Under the pieces are notes generated by a model, which made no database searches, was not told the DNA's origin, and saw nothing but the letters and a program-made list of their open reading frames with translations. Both the position numbers and the translations under genes were made by a program. From the NCBI GenBank assembly GCA_016841045.1, contig JAENZX010000003.1, positions 85,282 to 149,281 of the forward strand: a DNA stretch of 64,000 bases. The letters are read 5' to 3'. Below, one piece after another: positions 17,517 through 25,578 of the stretch. Each line of letters starts with the position of its first letter. Within the stretch, counting starts at the first letter, position 1. This DNA comes from Thermincola carboxydiphila. Its GTDB lineage: Bacteria; Bacillota; Thermincolia; Thermincolales; UBA2595.

Positions 17517-17570
17517 TTTACACGTGTAAATTCAATAAGAATTAGTTACCGTATAAGAATTAGTTACCGA
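17517..17570 (+). promoter_or_regulatory. Palindrome and 18-bp tandem duplication upstream of spoIVB
   Basis: TTTACACGTGTAAA (17517-17530) is a perfect 14-nt palindrome. It is followed by two back-to-back 18-bp units, ATAAGAATTAGTTACCG plus one base, at 17535-17552 and 17553-17570. They sit 39-92 bases before the spoIVB start, where operator or promoter elements belong. I cannot assign a sigma factor with certainty. The rest of the 17236-17608 gap is AT-rich. Confidence 0.45.
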
Positions 17571-17608
17571 CTGTATGGAGGTGAAAAAAAGTCTAGGGAG
17601 TGATTTGG

Positions 17609-18943
17609 GTGTTCAACCAAAGACGCAGAAATATTCTGGGCATAGCTATTGTACTACTGGTTATCGTAGGTTGTTTAAATCCTCAATCTCAGAGTTTCTT
17701 CTCAGTCCCTTCCCAGCAAAGAGTTTTTGTAGGTGACCCCATTAGCTTTAACCTCAAATTTCCAGAACAACTTCTGGAACAGTTAAATCTTTATGTTGAA
17801 TCCGAAACTAAAAAAGTTCTCTTTTTAAATGGTGTTGATATTAACGGCAAAATGATTACTTTAACAGATGGTTGTCCCGTAGCGACATCACCGGGCAATG
17901 CAAAAATCCAAATCCGACTTTTCGGCCTTATTCCTATAAAGAATGTTAAAGTTGAAGTTTTACCTCAGACTAAGCTGGTTCCAGGCGGACAGTCTGTTGG
18001 TGTACTTCTTCACTCTGAAGGCGTAATCGTGGTTGGACATTCAATAGTTAAGGACAAGTCTGGAAACAAATTTAATCCTGCTGCCGCTTCAGGAATAAGA
18101 GTCGGCGATGTAATATTAAAGGTTAATGATAAGCCTGTTAGAAACGACGAGCAAGTAGCAAAAATTATCGATAAAGAAAGAAATCCGAATCAAAAAATTA
18201 AATTGCTGGTTAAAAGAAAACAAGAAACCTTTGTAACCTGGATTAAACCAGTAAAGTGTGCAGAAACGGGCAGGTACAGAATAGGATTGTACATTAGAGA
18301 TAGTGCCGCCGGTGTAGGAACATTATCCTTCTACAATCCTAATACCGGAAAATACGCAGCCCTTGGTCATGTTATATCAGATGCTGATACAAACCAGCCT
18401 ATAAGTGTAAGTGAGGGAAAGATAGTCCGTGCTTCAATTCAGGGTATCCAGGCCGGTCGCAAAGGTCAGCCTGGAGAAAAAATAGGTATGTTCATAAATG
18501 ACCAAGAATTTACAGGCTCTATTCAGAAAAACACAAAGTTTGGTATTTATGGCTCTCTTAAGGAAAATTTGGAAAATCCTTTATATAAAGAGCCATTGCC
18601 AATTGCTTTAGCGGACCAGATAAAAACAGGACCTGCAGAAATGTTGACAGTACTTGATGGAGAAAAAATTGAAAAGTTTCAAGTGGAAATCAAACGAATT
18701 CTGCCTCAATCAGTTCCAGAAAGTAAAGGACTCATAATTAAAGTTACAGATCCGCGCCTGTTGAAACGGACGGGCGGCATTATTCAGGGTATGAGCGGAA
18801 GTCCACTAATCCAGGATGGAAGAATAATAGGAGCCGTTACGCACGTTTTTATAAACGACCCGACCCGAGGATATGGATGTTTTATAGAGTGGATGCTGAT
18901 GGAGTCAAATGATAACAAAGTTGATCAGCGAAAAGCTAGTTAG
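17609..18943 (+). CDS. spoIVB: SpoIVB serine peptidase, forespore sporulation signal
   Basis: 444 aa. An N-terminal membrane anchor (ILGIAIVLLVIVGCL) precedes a PDZ domain with GIRVGDVILKVNDKPV and a C-terminal S55 peptidase domain. The active-site histidine is in AALGHVISDAD and the serine in IQGMSGSPLIQDGRIIGAVTHVF. Secreted from the forespore, SpoIVB cleaves SpoIVFA to release pro-sigma-K processing. GTG 17609 lies eight bases after AGGGAG, whereas GTG 17600 overlaps that site. It is followed by a terminator and spo0A, the classic order. Confidence 0.93.
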   Translation: MFNQRRRNILGIAIVLLVIVGCLNPQSQSFFSVPSQQRVFVGDPISFNLKFPEQLLEQLNLYVESETKKVLFLNGVDINGKMITLTDGCPVATSPGNAKIQIRLFGLIPIKNVKVEVLPQTKLVPGGQSVGVLLHSEGVIVVGHSIVKDKSGNKFNPAAASGIRVGDVILKVNDKPVRNDEQVAKIIDKERNPNQKIKLLVKRKQETFVTWIKPVKCAETGRYRIGLYIRDSAAGVGTLSFYNPNTGKYAALGHVISDADTNQPISVSEGKIVRASIQGIQAGRKGQPGEKIGMFINDQEFTGSIQKNTKFGIYGSLKENLENPLYKEPLPIALADQIKTGPAEMLTVLDGEKIEKFQVEIKRILPQSVPESKGLIIKVTDPRLLKRTGGIIQGMSGSPLIQDGRIIGAVTHVFINDPTRGYGCFIEWMLMESNDNKVDQRKAS

Positions 18944-18967
18944 GTAAATAATAAGCAATTAAACGAA

Positions 18968-19000
18968 AACACCCAAAATAAAAAAGGGTGTTTTTTTTTA
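18968..19000 (+). terminator. Terminator after spoIVB
   Basis: AACACCC pairs with GGGTGTT across an A-rich loop and is followed by nine T residues. Confidence 0.85.
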
Positions 19001-19010
19001 ATGAAAATAT

Positions 19011-19048
19011 TTTGTCGATAGTAGGAATTTTATTCTAAAACAGAGAAT
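19011..19048 (+). promoter_or_regulatory. SigH-type promoter of spo0A with adjoining 0A box
   Basis: GTAGGAATT (19021-19029), a 12-base spacer and AGAGAAT (19042-19048) fit the sigma-H consensus RNAGGAWWW-N12-RNNGAAT without mismatch. TTTGTCGATA (19011-19020) touches the -35 and differs from the Spo0A box TTTGTCGAAA by one base. This is the classic sporulation promoter arrangement with autoregulation. Confidence 0.75.
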
Positions 19049-19106
19049 ATTTCCAATATTAATGCCTCTTAAATGCTCATAAAAAATACCATAAAGTAGC
19101 AAAAAA

Positions 19107-19117
19107 ATCGACAAAAA
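19107..19117 (-). promoter_or_regulatory. Second 0A-box-like site in the spo0A leader
   Basis: ATCGACAAAAA reads TTTTTGTCGAT on the minus strand, close to the 0A consensus TTTTGTCGAA. It lies about 50 bases downstream of the predicted start site, where Spo0A could repress or modulate its own transcription. Confidence 0.5.
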
Positions 19118-19263
19118 AACCTGTTTTAGGAAGATTTATGTCTCTATTTGTTTTAAAAAAACCTTCGATTTTTAAAGCTAAATAAAGGATTTCTCTATTT
19201 AGCGTAGAAAATCATAAGTACAGAAAAAATTAGAAAATTTGGCTAGGAGGCGGAAACAGTAAA

Positions 19264-20034
19264 ATGAATGTTAGAAATATTAAGATTGTTATTGCAGACG
19301 ATAACAGAGAGTTCTGTGAACTTTTAAAAGAGTTTATTGCTCAGGAAGATGACTTTTCTTTAGTTGGTATCGCCGGAAATGGTGTTGAAGCTCTCGAAAT
19401 TATTAACAGGGAAAAGCCTGATTTGGTAGTCCTGGATATAATAATGCCTCACCTTGATGGAATCGGAGTCCTTGAAAAGTTGGTCAACAGTGGAATACAG
19501 CCCAGGCCAAAAGTTATTATGTTAACAGCTTTTGGTCAACAGAACGTTACTCAAAGGGCAATTGAACTTGGAGCTGATTATTATATACTTAAGCCCTTTG
19601 ATTTTGAAGTGTTGGCAAACCGTATTAGACAACTGGTAGATGGTGAAACTATACCATCATATACACCACCAGTTAAGACTAGAAATCTTGATGTTGCTGT
19701 CACCAACATAATCCATGAAATGGGTGTACCGGCTCATATTAAAGGTTATCAGTACCTGCGTGAAGCAATAAAAATGGTTGTAGATGAAGTAAGCCTTCTT
19801 GGTGGGGTAACAAAAGAACTTTATCCTTTAATAGCTCAAAAATATGCGACTACTCCCAGTAGGGTGGAACGAGCAATTCGTCATGCTATTGAATTAGCTT
19901 GGGATCGAGGAAATACCGAAATGATGAATAAATTTTTCGGTTATACAATAAATCTGGACAGGGGCAAACCGACCAACTCAGAGTTTATTGCGATGATTGC
20001 GGACAAACTTCGTATTAGTTCAAAAGTTAGTTAA
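19264..20034 (+). CDS. spo0A: Sporulation master regulator Spo0A
   Basis: 256 aa. The receiver domain has the acidic pair [10 protein letters not shown], the phospho-acceptor Asp58 in [12 protein letters not shown] and the conserved Lys in [12 protein letters not shown]. The C-terminal DNA-binding domain includes [35 protein letters not shown] and the recognition region near [16 protein letters not shown]. It is the response regulator committing cells to sporulation. AGGAGG at 19245 precedes ATG 19264 with long spacing, and no other start fits. A SigH promoter and 0A boxes lie upstream. Confidence 0.97.
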   Translation: MNVRNIKIVIADDNREFCELLKEFIAQEDDFSLVGIAGNGVEALEIINREKPDLVVLDIIMPHLDGIGVLEKLVNSGIQPRPKVIMLTAFGQQNVTQRAIELGADYYILKPFDFEVLANRIRQLVDGETIPSYTPPVKTRNLDVAVTNIIHEMGVPAHIKGYQYLREAIKMVVDEVSLLGGVTKELYPLIAQKYATTPSRVERAIRHAIELAWDRGNTEMMNKFFGYTINLDRGKPTNSEFIAMIADKLRISSKVS

Positions 20035-20065
20035 TATAAAATTTAATTACCAAAAGCCAAGAAAC

Positions 20066-20110
20066 CACCTTGTTTTTACAGTTAAGTAAAAACAAGGTGT
20101 GTTTTTTTTT
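20066..20110 (+). terminator. Terminator after spo0A
   Basis: CACCTTGTTTTTAC and GTAAAAACAAGGTG form a perfect 14-bp stem with a six-base loop, followed by GTTTTTTTT. Confidence 0.95.
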
Positions 20111-20134
20111 GAGTTTAAGTTTTTAAATATAAAT

Positions 20135-20153
20135 AAATTGTGCACAATTATAA
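20135..20153 (+). promoter_or_regulatory. Palindrome overlapping a TATAAT box before steA
   Basis: AATTGTGCACAATT (20135-20148) is a perfect 14-nt palindrome whose last base is shared with TATAAT (20148-20153). No good -35 is seen. The placement fits a repressor operator at the promoter of the steA-steB cluster. Confidence 0.4.
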
Positions 20154-20201
20154 TGCTGAACTTAATTTTCGGTTAACGAAAAGTTTAGAAGGTGAATTTT
20201 T

Positions 20202-21329
20202 ATGTCCGGAGTCATCCGGGGTATCGTACGAGTAGATAAAAAAACTAAAAATCTTGTTAAGAGGCTTCAACCCGGTGAAATTGCAATAATAGATCATCAA
20301 GAACTCGACGAGGTTTGTGCAAAGGCTCTAGTTGAGTCAAAAGTTAAGGCTGTTATAAATATTGCTTCTTCCTTAAGTAAAAGTTACCCAAATGTAGGAC
20401 CTATTACTCTTATTGAGTCTGGAGTTTATCTTTTAGACAGTGTTGGTCAAGAAATTTTAAAATATGTCAAGGAAGAAGATGTTGTTGAAATCAATAGTAA
20501 TGTAGTTTCGATACCGGGAGTTTGGCACGGAACTGGAACGGTTTTGGACACTGGGACGGTACTTTCAAAGATGGATGAGGCAAGAAAAAACCTTGGTATT
20601 GTTTTGGAAAAATTTGTCCAAAATACTATTGAATATGCACAGCAAGAACAAGAATATCTGCTTGGAGAAATAGAGGTCCCTAATACAAAGACTGAATTTA
20701 GAAACCGTCATTCACTTATTGTCGTAAGAGGGAAGAATTATAAAGATGACCTTGCGGCAATAAAATCATACATCCAGGAAGTAAAGCCGGTTTTGATTGG
20801 TGTTGATGGCGGGGCAGATGCCTTATGTGAGTTGGGATATAAGCCCGATATTATAATTGGGGATATGGATAGTATCAGTGACAGTACATTAAAATCCGGA
20901 GCTGAAATAATTGTTCATGCTTACCGGAATGGAAAGGCTCCAGGGTTAGAACGCATCGAAGAGCTGGGATTAAAAGCAGTTGTTTTTCCATCACCGGGAA
21001 CAAGCGAAGATGTTGCAATGCTTCTGGCATACCATAAGGGTACCGAATTGATTGTTGCATTAGGTACTCATTCCAATATGATTGAATTCTTGGATAAAGG
21101 AAGAAAAGGCATGTCAAGCACTTTTCTAGTTAGGCTTAAAGTTGGCACCATTCTGGTTGACGCAAAAGGAGTAAACAAACTATATAAAAGAAAAATTAAA
21201 ATCCGATATCTTGCTGAAATGATTGCCGCAGCCTCTCTAACGGCTGCCATAATGGCATACCAGTTTCCAATTACCAGACAATTATTTAGGGTTATATGGT
21301 TAAAGCTTAAATTTTCTACCGGAATTTAA
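20202..21329 (+). CDS. steA: SteA-like protein with thiamine-pyrophosphokinase-like core and TM anchor
   Basis: 375 aa. The N-terminal part (GIVRVDKKTKNLVKRLQPGEIAIIDHQELDEV) and the central nucleotide-binding-like core (LIGVDGGADALCELGYKPDIIIGDMDSISD) match the SteA family. One hydrophobic segment near 345-362 (LAEMIAAASLTAAIMAY) is close to the C-terminus. In Corynebacterium SteA works with membrane protein SteB at the division septum. The DMD-type motif is that of thiamine pyrophosphokinase, but the full enzyme architecture is missing. steB follows 25 bases downstream. In clostridia this pair commonly follows spo0A. Confidence 0.78.
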   Translation: MSGVIRGIVRVDKKTKNLVKRLQPGEIAIIDHQELDEVCAKALVESKVKAVINIASSLSKSYPNVGPITLIESGVYLLDSVGQEILKYVKEEDVVEINSNVVSIPGVWHGTGTVLDTGTVLSKMDEARKNLGIVLEKFVQNTIEYAQQEQEYLLGEIEVPNTKTEFRNRHSLIVVRGKNYKDDLAAIKSYIQEVKPVLIGVDGGADALCELGYKPDIIIGDMDSISDSTLKSGAEIIVHAYRNGKAPGLERIEELGLKAVVFPSPGTSEDVAMLLAYHKGTELIVALGTHSNMIEFLDKGRKGMSSTFLVRLKVGTILVDAKGVNKLYKRKIKIRYLAEMIAAASLTAAIMAYQFPITRQLFRVIWLKLKFSTGI

Positions 21330-21354
21330 TCAAAGGAGGATATAAAGGGATATT

Positions 21355-22239
21355 ATGATAATAGACCTTAAATATCATATCGCGTCAATTGTTGCTGTTT
21401 TTCTAGCTTTGGGCATCGGTATTTTGGTTGGAACAGCGTTGATAGGCAATAATGTTAATGACGTAATTGTTGAAGAGCAAAATAGGATGTTCGAACAATT
21501 AAAGGCTGATCTTTATAAAATGAGGTATGATAACAGAGCTGCAAAAGAAGAAATCGCTTTTTATAAATCATCTATAGAACTTAATAAGGAATTTAACAAA
21601 GCGATTCTTCCGGTGTTAACAGGAGATAAATTAGAAGGGAAGCAAATAGCTGTTGTTGATACCAATAGCTCTAGTTTGCATAATGACTGGATTGAGGCAT
21701 TGCGGAATGCGGGTGCCACTATAACATCTGTTACATCGATATTAGAAGGATTGGAACTTGAGGATGACAACAAGAGAAAAGAAATTTCTACTAAACTCAT
21801 GATTAATGATACCTCAGCTCGCACATTAGCAAGAGACATTTCTACTGAGATTGCAGCAGGAATATACTGCGGCCAAAATATGGAGAATTTAAAATACTTC
21901 GAACATCAGGGAATTATAAAAATATCCGGAGATTATGGAGTTCCAGTTGATATTGTAATAATCGCCGGTGGGAGTAACACCAATCAACGTGAGCAATGTG
22001 AGAATATCGATACACAAATAATTAACTATTTTATAAAAAACGGTGTACCGGTTCTTGGTGTTGAGGAGAGTGACGCAAAGTTCTCCTATATGAAGCAATA
22101 CCAGAAGCAAAAGATTACAACTGTAGACAATGTTGATATGATATCTGGACAGTTTTCTCTGGTCATGGCGGCTGGAGGCATAGACGGAAATTACGGTATA
22201 AAAAGCACAGCACAGCGTCTCATACCGGCATTGCCATAA
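21355..22239 (+). CDS. steB: SteB/MctB-like membrane protein (copper transporter MctB family)
   Basis: 294 aa. It starts with DLKYHIASIVAVFLALGIGILVGTALIG, the signature N-terminal transmembrane helix of the MctB/DUF3186 family. A coiled-coil stretch (QNRMFEQLKADLYKMRYDNRAAKEE) follows, then a soluble alpha/beta domain with QIAVVDTN and VDIVIIAGGS. The family was named for mycobacterial copper tolerance; next to steA the better match is SteB, the partner of SteA in cell division. Single-pass topology with most of the protein outside is inferred. ATG 21355 follows AAAGGAGG. Confidence 0.75.
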   Translation: MIIDLKYHIASIVAVFLALGIGILVGTALIGNNVNDVIVEEQNRMFEQLKADLYKMRYDNRAAKEEIAFYKSSIELNKEFNKAILPVLTGDKLEGKQIAVVDTNSSSLHNDWIEALRNAGATITSVTSILEGLELEDDNKRKEISTKLMINDTSARTLARDISTEIAAGIYCGQNMENLKYFEHQGIIKISGDYGVPVDIVIIAGGSNTNQREQCENIDTQIINYFIKNGVPVLGVEESDAKFSYMKQYQKQKITTVDNVDMISGQFSLVMAAGGIDGNYGIKSTAQRLIPALP

Positions 22240-22249
22240 GAGGTTAAAG

Positions 22250-22924
22250 ATGGAACAAAAAGTTTCGGTTTTAATTCCTGCCTTCAATGAAGAAAAATAC
22301 ATATTTGATACTGTAAGTGCCCTTAGAGGAATCCCGGAAATAAAGGAGATAATAGTAATTGATGACGCCTCGGGGGATTTAACAGGCCAAAAGGCTGCTG
22401 AAGCCGGAGCTGTTGTTGTAACCCTTTCAGTTAATCATGGAAAAGGTGGAGCCTTAAATAAAGGGCTAGCCTACCTGACAGGTGATTTGATAGCATTGCT
22501 GGACGGGGACCTTGGCAGCAGTGCATCTGATGTTCGACGATTAATACTGCCGGTAATTTCCGGAAAAGTTGATATGACCATTGCTAAGTTTCCCAAAGCA
22601 AAAAGAAAGGGTGGCTTTGGCTTTGTTAAGGGTTTGGCTGCCAATGGTATAAAATTTTTGGCAGGGATAGAAGTCAGGGCTCCTCTATCTGGCCAGAGGG
22701 TGCTAAAGAGGGAAGTAGTAAAAGCACTTGGCGGGTTTGAATCGGGATATGGAGTCGAAGTTGGGATGACTATTGATGCCGTTCGAAAAGGGTTTTGTGT
22801 TCAGGAGATTGAGGTGAATATGACTCATTCTGAAACTGGTCGTGATTTAAAAGGTTTTTTTCATCGGGGTAAACAGTTCTTACATGTTGCACAAGTTCTA
22901 GCCAAACGGATGGCGTTGAGGTGA
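22250..22924 (+). CDS. Family 2 glycosyltransferase
   Basis: 224 aa GT-A fold. It shows VSVLIPAFNEEKYIFDTVSAL, an acidic IVIDDASGDLTG, VNHGKGGALNKGLAYLTGDLIALLDGDLGS with the DxD-like DGD, and an acceptor-side segment LSGQRVLKREVVKALGGF. No membrane helices are evident, so it is likely a cytoplasmic or peripheral enzyme of the DPM/DPG synthase type. The acceptor is unknown. The next gene, a polyprenyl-phosphate GT4, overlaps its last four bases, so the pair may build a lipid-linked envelope glycan. Confidence 0.85.
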   Translation: MEQKVSVLIPAFNEEKYIFDTVSALRGIPEIKEIIVIDDASGDLTGQKAAEAGAVVVTLSVNHGKGGALNKGLAYLTGDLIALLDGDLGSSASDVRRLILPVISGKVDMTIAKFPKAKRKGGFGFVKGLAANGIKFLAGIEVRAPLSGQRVLKREVVKALGGFESGYGVEVGMTIDAVRKGFCVQEIEVNMTHSETGRDLKGFFHRGKQFLHVAQVLAKRMALR

Positions 22925-23763
22925 ATTCTTTGTATTTTACGGAATTACTTGTTTTTGCAATAGTTTCATTGACTCTGACCAAAGTAATACTGCCGGTTTT
23001 TATTAAAATTTTTTCAGAATCCGGCTTTATACGTCCCAATTTCCGGGGTGAGCAGATTCCTTTGGGAATTGGTATAGTAGTTTATGCAGCATGTGCTGCT
23101 ATTATAGCAGTAGGCAGGCTTATTGGAAGGATCGGTACGGAGGGCTACATATTTCTATTTGCAGCTGGAGCCATGGCTTTATTTGGATTAATAGATGACT
23201 TTCTTGGCAGTAAACAAACCTCAGGATTGGCAGGACATTTTAAAAAAATGGTATATCAAAAAAAGGTCACTACAGGAGCATTGAAGGCGCTTGTTGGAGG
23301 TTGCCTGGCGTTGGTTGTCAGTGCGGAGTTAAACTTGAAGCCAATGGGTAATTTTGGGATTCTGCTATTAGATGCATTGGTCATAGCTTTGTCGACAAAT
23401 CTGATTAATCTACTGGATTTAAGACCAGGGCGGGCAGGTAAAGGTTTTATGCTGGCTGCTTTTTTTATTGCCGCAATAACAGCAGACCATGAGAAACTAT
23501 TATATCTAGCTGTATTTACAGGCAGTCTTGCAGCACTCTTACCATTAGACCTGAATGCAAAGGTTATGATGGGCGATGCCGGTTCAAACACCCTTGGGTT
23601 TGCCCTGGGATTTACTGCCGCTTTAAGCCTAAATTTTAATCCCAAAATAATTTACCTGGCGATTTTGGTAGGAATCCACTTATTGACTGAAAGGTATTCA
23701 CTGACTAGGATAATTGAAAAAAATAAGGTATTAAATTACATAGATCTTATGGGGCGAAAATAA
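22921..23763 (+). CDS. MraY/WecA-like GT4 polyprenyl-phosphate sugar transferase
   Basis: 280 aa integral membrane protein with roughly eight or more helices. Family landmarks are present: GLIDDFLGSK (Asp-Asp loop), NLINLLDLRPGRAGKGF in place of the usual NxxNxxDGxDGL, and KVMMGDAGSNTLGF. The replacement of DG-DGL by DLRPGRAG is seen in GT4-like proteins beside SteA/SteB, and the sugar substrate is unclear. GTG 22921 overlaps the upstream glycosyltransferase by four bases. It is not the murein MraY of the dcw cluster by position. Confidence 0.8.
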   Translation: MNSLYFTELLVFAIVSLTLTKVILPVFIKIFSESGFIRPNFRGEQIPLGIGIVVYAACAAIIAVGRLIGRIGTEGYIFLFAAGAMALFGLIDDFLGSKQTSGLAGHFKKMVYQKKVTTGALKALVGGCLALVVSAELNLKPMGNFGILLLDALVIALSTNLINLLDLRPGRAGKGFMLAAFFIAAITADHEKLLYLAVFTGSLAALLPLDLNAKVMMGDAGSNTLGFALGFTAALSLNFNPKIIYLAILVGIHLLTERYSLTRIIEKNKVLNYIDLMGRK

Positions 23764-23878
23764 TTAAGTTAGAATAATTTGTTATTGTAAAAAGTTACAG
23801 ACATTTGCTCATCACCCTGCAGGAAATTGCATAATACGGTAGAAGTAGAACTCTAAAAACATCTCCGGGGGTGAAGTT

Positions 23879-24351
23879 ATGGTTCAAACACCTAGTAAGT
23901 GTGAATCTGATGACCTCAGTGAACAGATAAAGAATTTAAAAGAAGTAAGAAGCCAGTTGGAAGCAATTTTACATTCGACAGATGATGCGATTTCAGTGGT
24001 TGATGAAAAAGGATACGGTATATTAATAAACCCGGCGTATACCAGAATTACAGGACTTAATGAAGCTGATGTGATTGGTAAGCCATGTACAGTTGACATT
24101 GCGGAAGGCGAAAGTATGCATATGCAGGTACTTAAAAGCCGCCAGCCTGTCCGGGGTGTAAAAATGAAAGTAAGTCCCCCATTAATGACTTTTTTAATCA
24201 AAGTTTAGCTCAAATAATAGACTCAACAGAAAAGAATGTGATCATAAAAACTCTTGAGGAAACTAAAGGGAATAAAACCATGGCTGCCAGAAGACTTGGT
24301 ATTGCTACAAGAAGCCTCTACTATAAATTGGAAAAGCACGGGATAAAGTAA
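23879..24351 (+). pseudogene. Sigma-54-dependent activator remnant: PAS domain plus Fis HTH, AAA+ domain deleted
   Basis: The first frame from ATG 23879 (GGGGGTG upstream) encodes a coiled start and a PAS domain ([40 protein letters not shown]). It loses similarity after GVKMKV and stops at 24208. In the next frame, up to TAA 24349-24351, follows a typical NtrC-family C-terminus: [20 protein letters not shown] and GNKTMAARRLGIATRSLYYK. The whole central AAA+ sigma-54 interaction domain (GAFTGA and Walker motifs) is absent. A deletion plus frameshift has therefore removed the engine of a BkdR-type activator. It lies directly upstream of a sigma-54 promoter and ptb-buk, its presumed former target. 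Confidence 0.85.
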
Positions 24352-24369
24352 TTAAGCATAAAGTTGCCT

Positions 24370-24426
24370 GCAAAAAAATTCATATAACGCAAAGAAATTC
24401 ATATAACGCAAAGAAATTCATATAAA
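24370..24426 (+). repeat. Three 19-bp direct repeats upstream of the sigma-54 promoter
   Basis: GCAAAGAAATTCATATAAC occurs three times head to tail at 24370, 24389 and 24408 (first copy with A for G, third ending AAA). The array ends about 95 bases before the -24 element, the usual distance for an upstream activator sequence. A separate pair of AATTCCTGG motifs lies at about 24449 and 24492. They may be binding sites for the activator whose remnant precedes them. Confidence 0.7.
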
Positions 24427-24520
24427 AGGTTTATAAACCTTTGTTGAAATTCCTGGTAGTATCTCAAATAACACTACTTGTATACGTCTTGGAATTCCTG
24501 GCTTAGGACTTATCCTTAAT

Positions 24521-24537
24521 TTGGCACAATATTTGCA
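24521..24537 (+). promoter_or_regulatory. Sigma-54 promoter of ptb-buk
   Basis: TTGGCAC-AATAT-TTGCA matches the -24/-12 consensus YTGGCAC-N5-TTGCW in full. The invariant GG (24523-24524) and GC (24535-24536) are ten bases apart. The ptb start codon lies 45 bases downstream. Confidence 0.9.
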
Positions 24538-24581
24538 TTTGAATAATTATAGCGTAGGAATTCTAAAAAGAGGTGAACTAA

Positions 24582-25502
24582 ATGAAAAGTTTTATCGAGA
24601 TGCTGAATGAAGCAAAAAAATGCCCGCCCAAAAGGGTTGTCATTGCTGTAGCACAAGATCCAGAAGTTCTTGAAGCAGCAAGGTCTTGTCAGAAAAGTGG
24701 TATTGCGAGAGCGGTCCTTATTGGTGACATTGTAGATATGAAAAAAATCGCTTCAGAAAGGAAAATAAACCTTGATGATTTTGAAGTTGCACATGAAACT
24801 GATAGTGAAACAGCTGTAAAACGAGCTGTGTTTATGTGTCATACAGGTAAGGCAGACATTTTGATGAAAGGTGCTGTTGCTACACCAGTTGTACTGAAAC
24901 CGGCTCTTAATAAAACTACAGGATTGAGAACCGGTCGGATACTAAGCCACGTGGCGGTCTTTGAATCCCCCTATTACAATAAACTTATGCTTATGACTGA
25001 TGCCGGCTTGAATATAATGCCCACTTTTGAACAGAAGGTTGATATGGTTAAAAATGCGATATGTGTAGCCAGGGCCCTTGATATAGCTTGCCCTAAAGTT
25101 GCTGTTGTTTGTGGGCAGGAACTGGTAAATATGGATATGCCGAGTACAGTTGATGCGGCTTTATTATGCAAGATGGTTGAGAGGGGACAGATTAAAAATT
25201 GCGTTATCGATGGCCCACTATCTTTGGATTTAGCCCTATCGGAAGAAGCAGCCCGTGCTAAAGGTATTCAAGGAGAGGTTGCCGGAAAAGCTGACATTCT
25301 TGTACTATCTAACATTGATGCCGGGAATGTATTATATAAATCACTTGTTTTTTTTGGTGGTGCAAAGATAACTGGAGTTGTGGTAGGAGCTAAGGTACCT
25401 ATAATAGTTACTTCCAGATCAGATTCGTATGAAGCGAAATTAGCTTCTGTTGCAGTAAGTGTATTAATTTCCAGCAAGGATGAAGCAAGATACCTCCAAT
25501 GA
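24582..25502 (+). CDS. ptb: Phosphate butyryltransferase
   Basis: 306 aa member of the phosphate acetyl/butyryltransferase family. It has VVIAVAQDPEVLEAARSC, MKGAVATPVVLKPALNK, LSHVAVFESPYYNKLMLMTDAGLNIMP and the C-terminal LVFFGGAKITGVVVGAKVPIIVTSRSD. It interconverts butyryl-CoA (or branched acyl-CoA) and the acyl phosphate, which Buk uses to make ATP. ATG 24582 follows AGAGGTG. Pairing with buk and control by sigma-54 resemble the bkd operon of Bacillus, so branched-chain acyl-CoA from amino acids is as plausible a substrate as butyryl-CoA. Confidence 0.93.
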   Translation: MKSFIEMLNEAKKCPPKRVVIAVAQDPEVLEAARSCQKSGIARAVLIGDIVDMKKIASERKINLDDFEVAHETDSETAVKRAVFMCHTGKADILMKGAVATPVVLKPALNKTTGLRTGRILSHVAVFESPYYNKLMLMTDAGLNIMPTFEQKVDMVKNAICVARALDIACPKVAVVCGQELVNMDMPSTVDAALLCKMVERGQIKNCVIDGPLSLDLALSEEAARAKGIQGEVAGKADILVLSNIDAGNVLYKSLVFFGGAKITGVVVGAKVPIIVTSRSDSYEAKLASVAVSVLISSKDEARYLQ

Positions 25503-25578
25503 GAGTTGTGCTCTGCTGAATAAAAGTACCTTGAGCATAAGAAAATAATCTCATAAGAAATTTTTGGAGGTAACTACT

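Noticed and set aside
24370-24426. CRISPR interpretation of the 19-bp repeats
   Set aside because: The copies are contiguous without spacers, and no cas genes are in the window.
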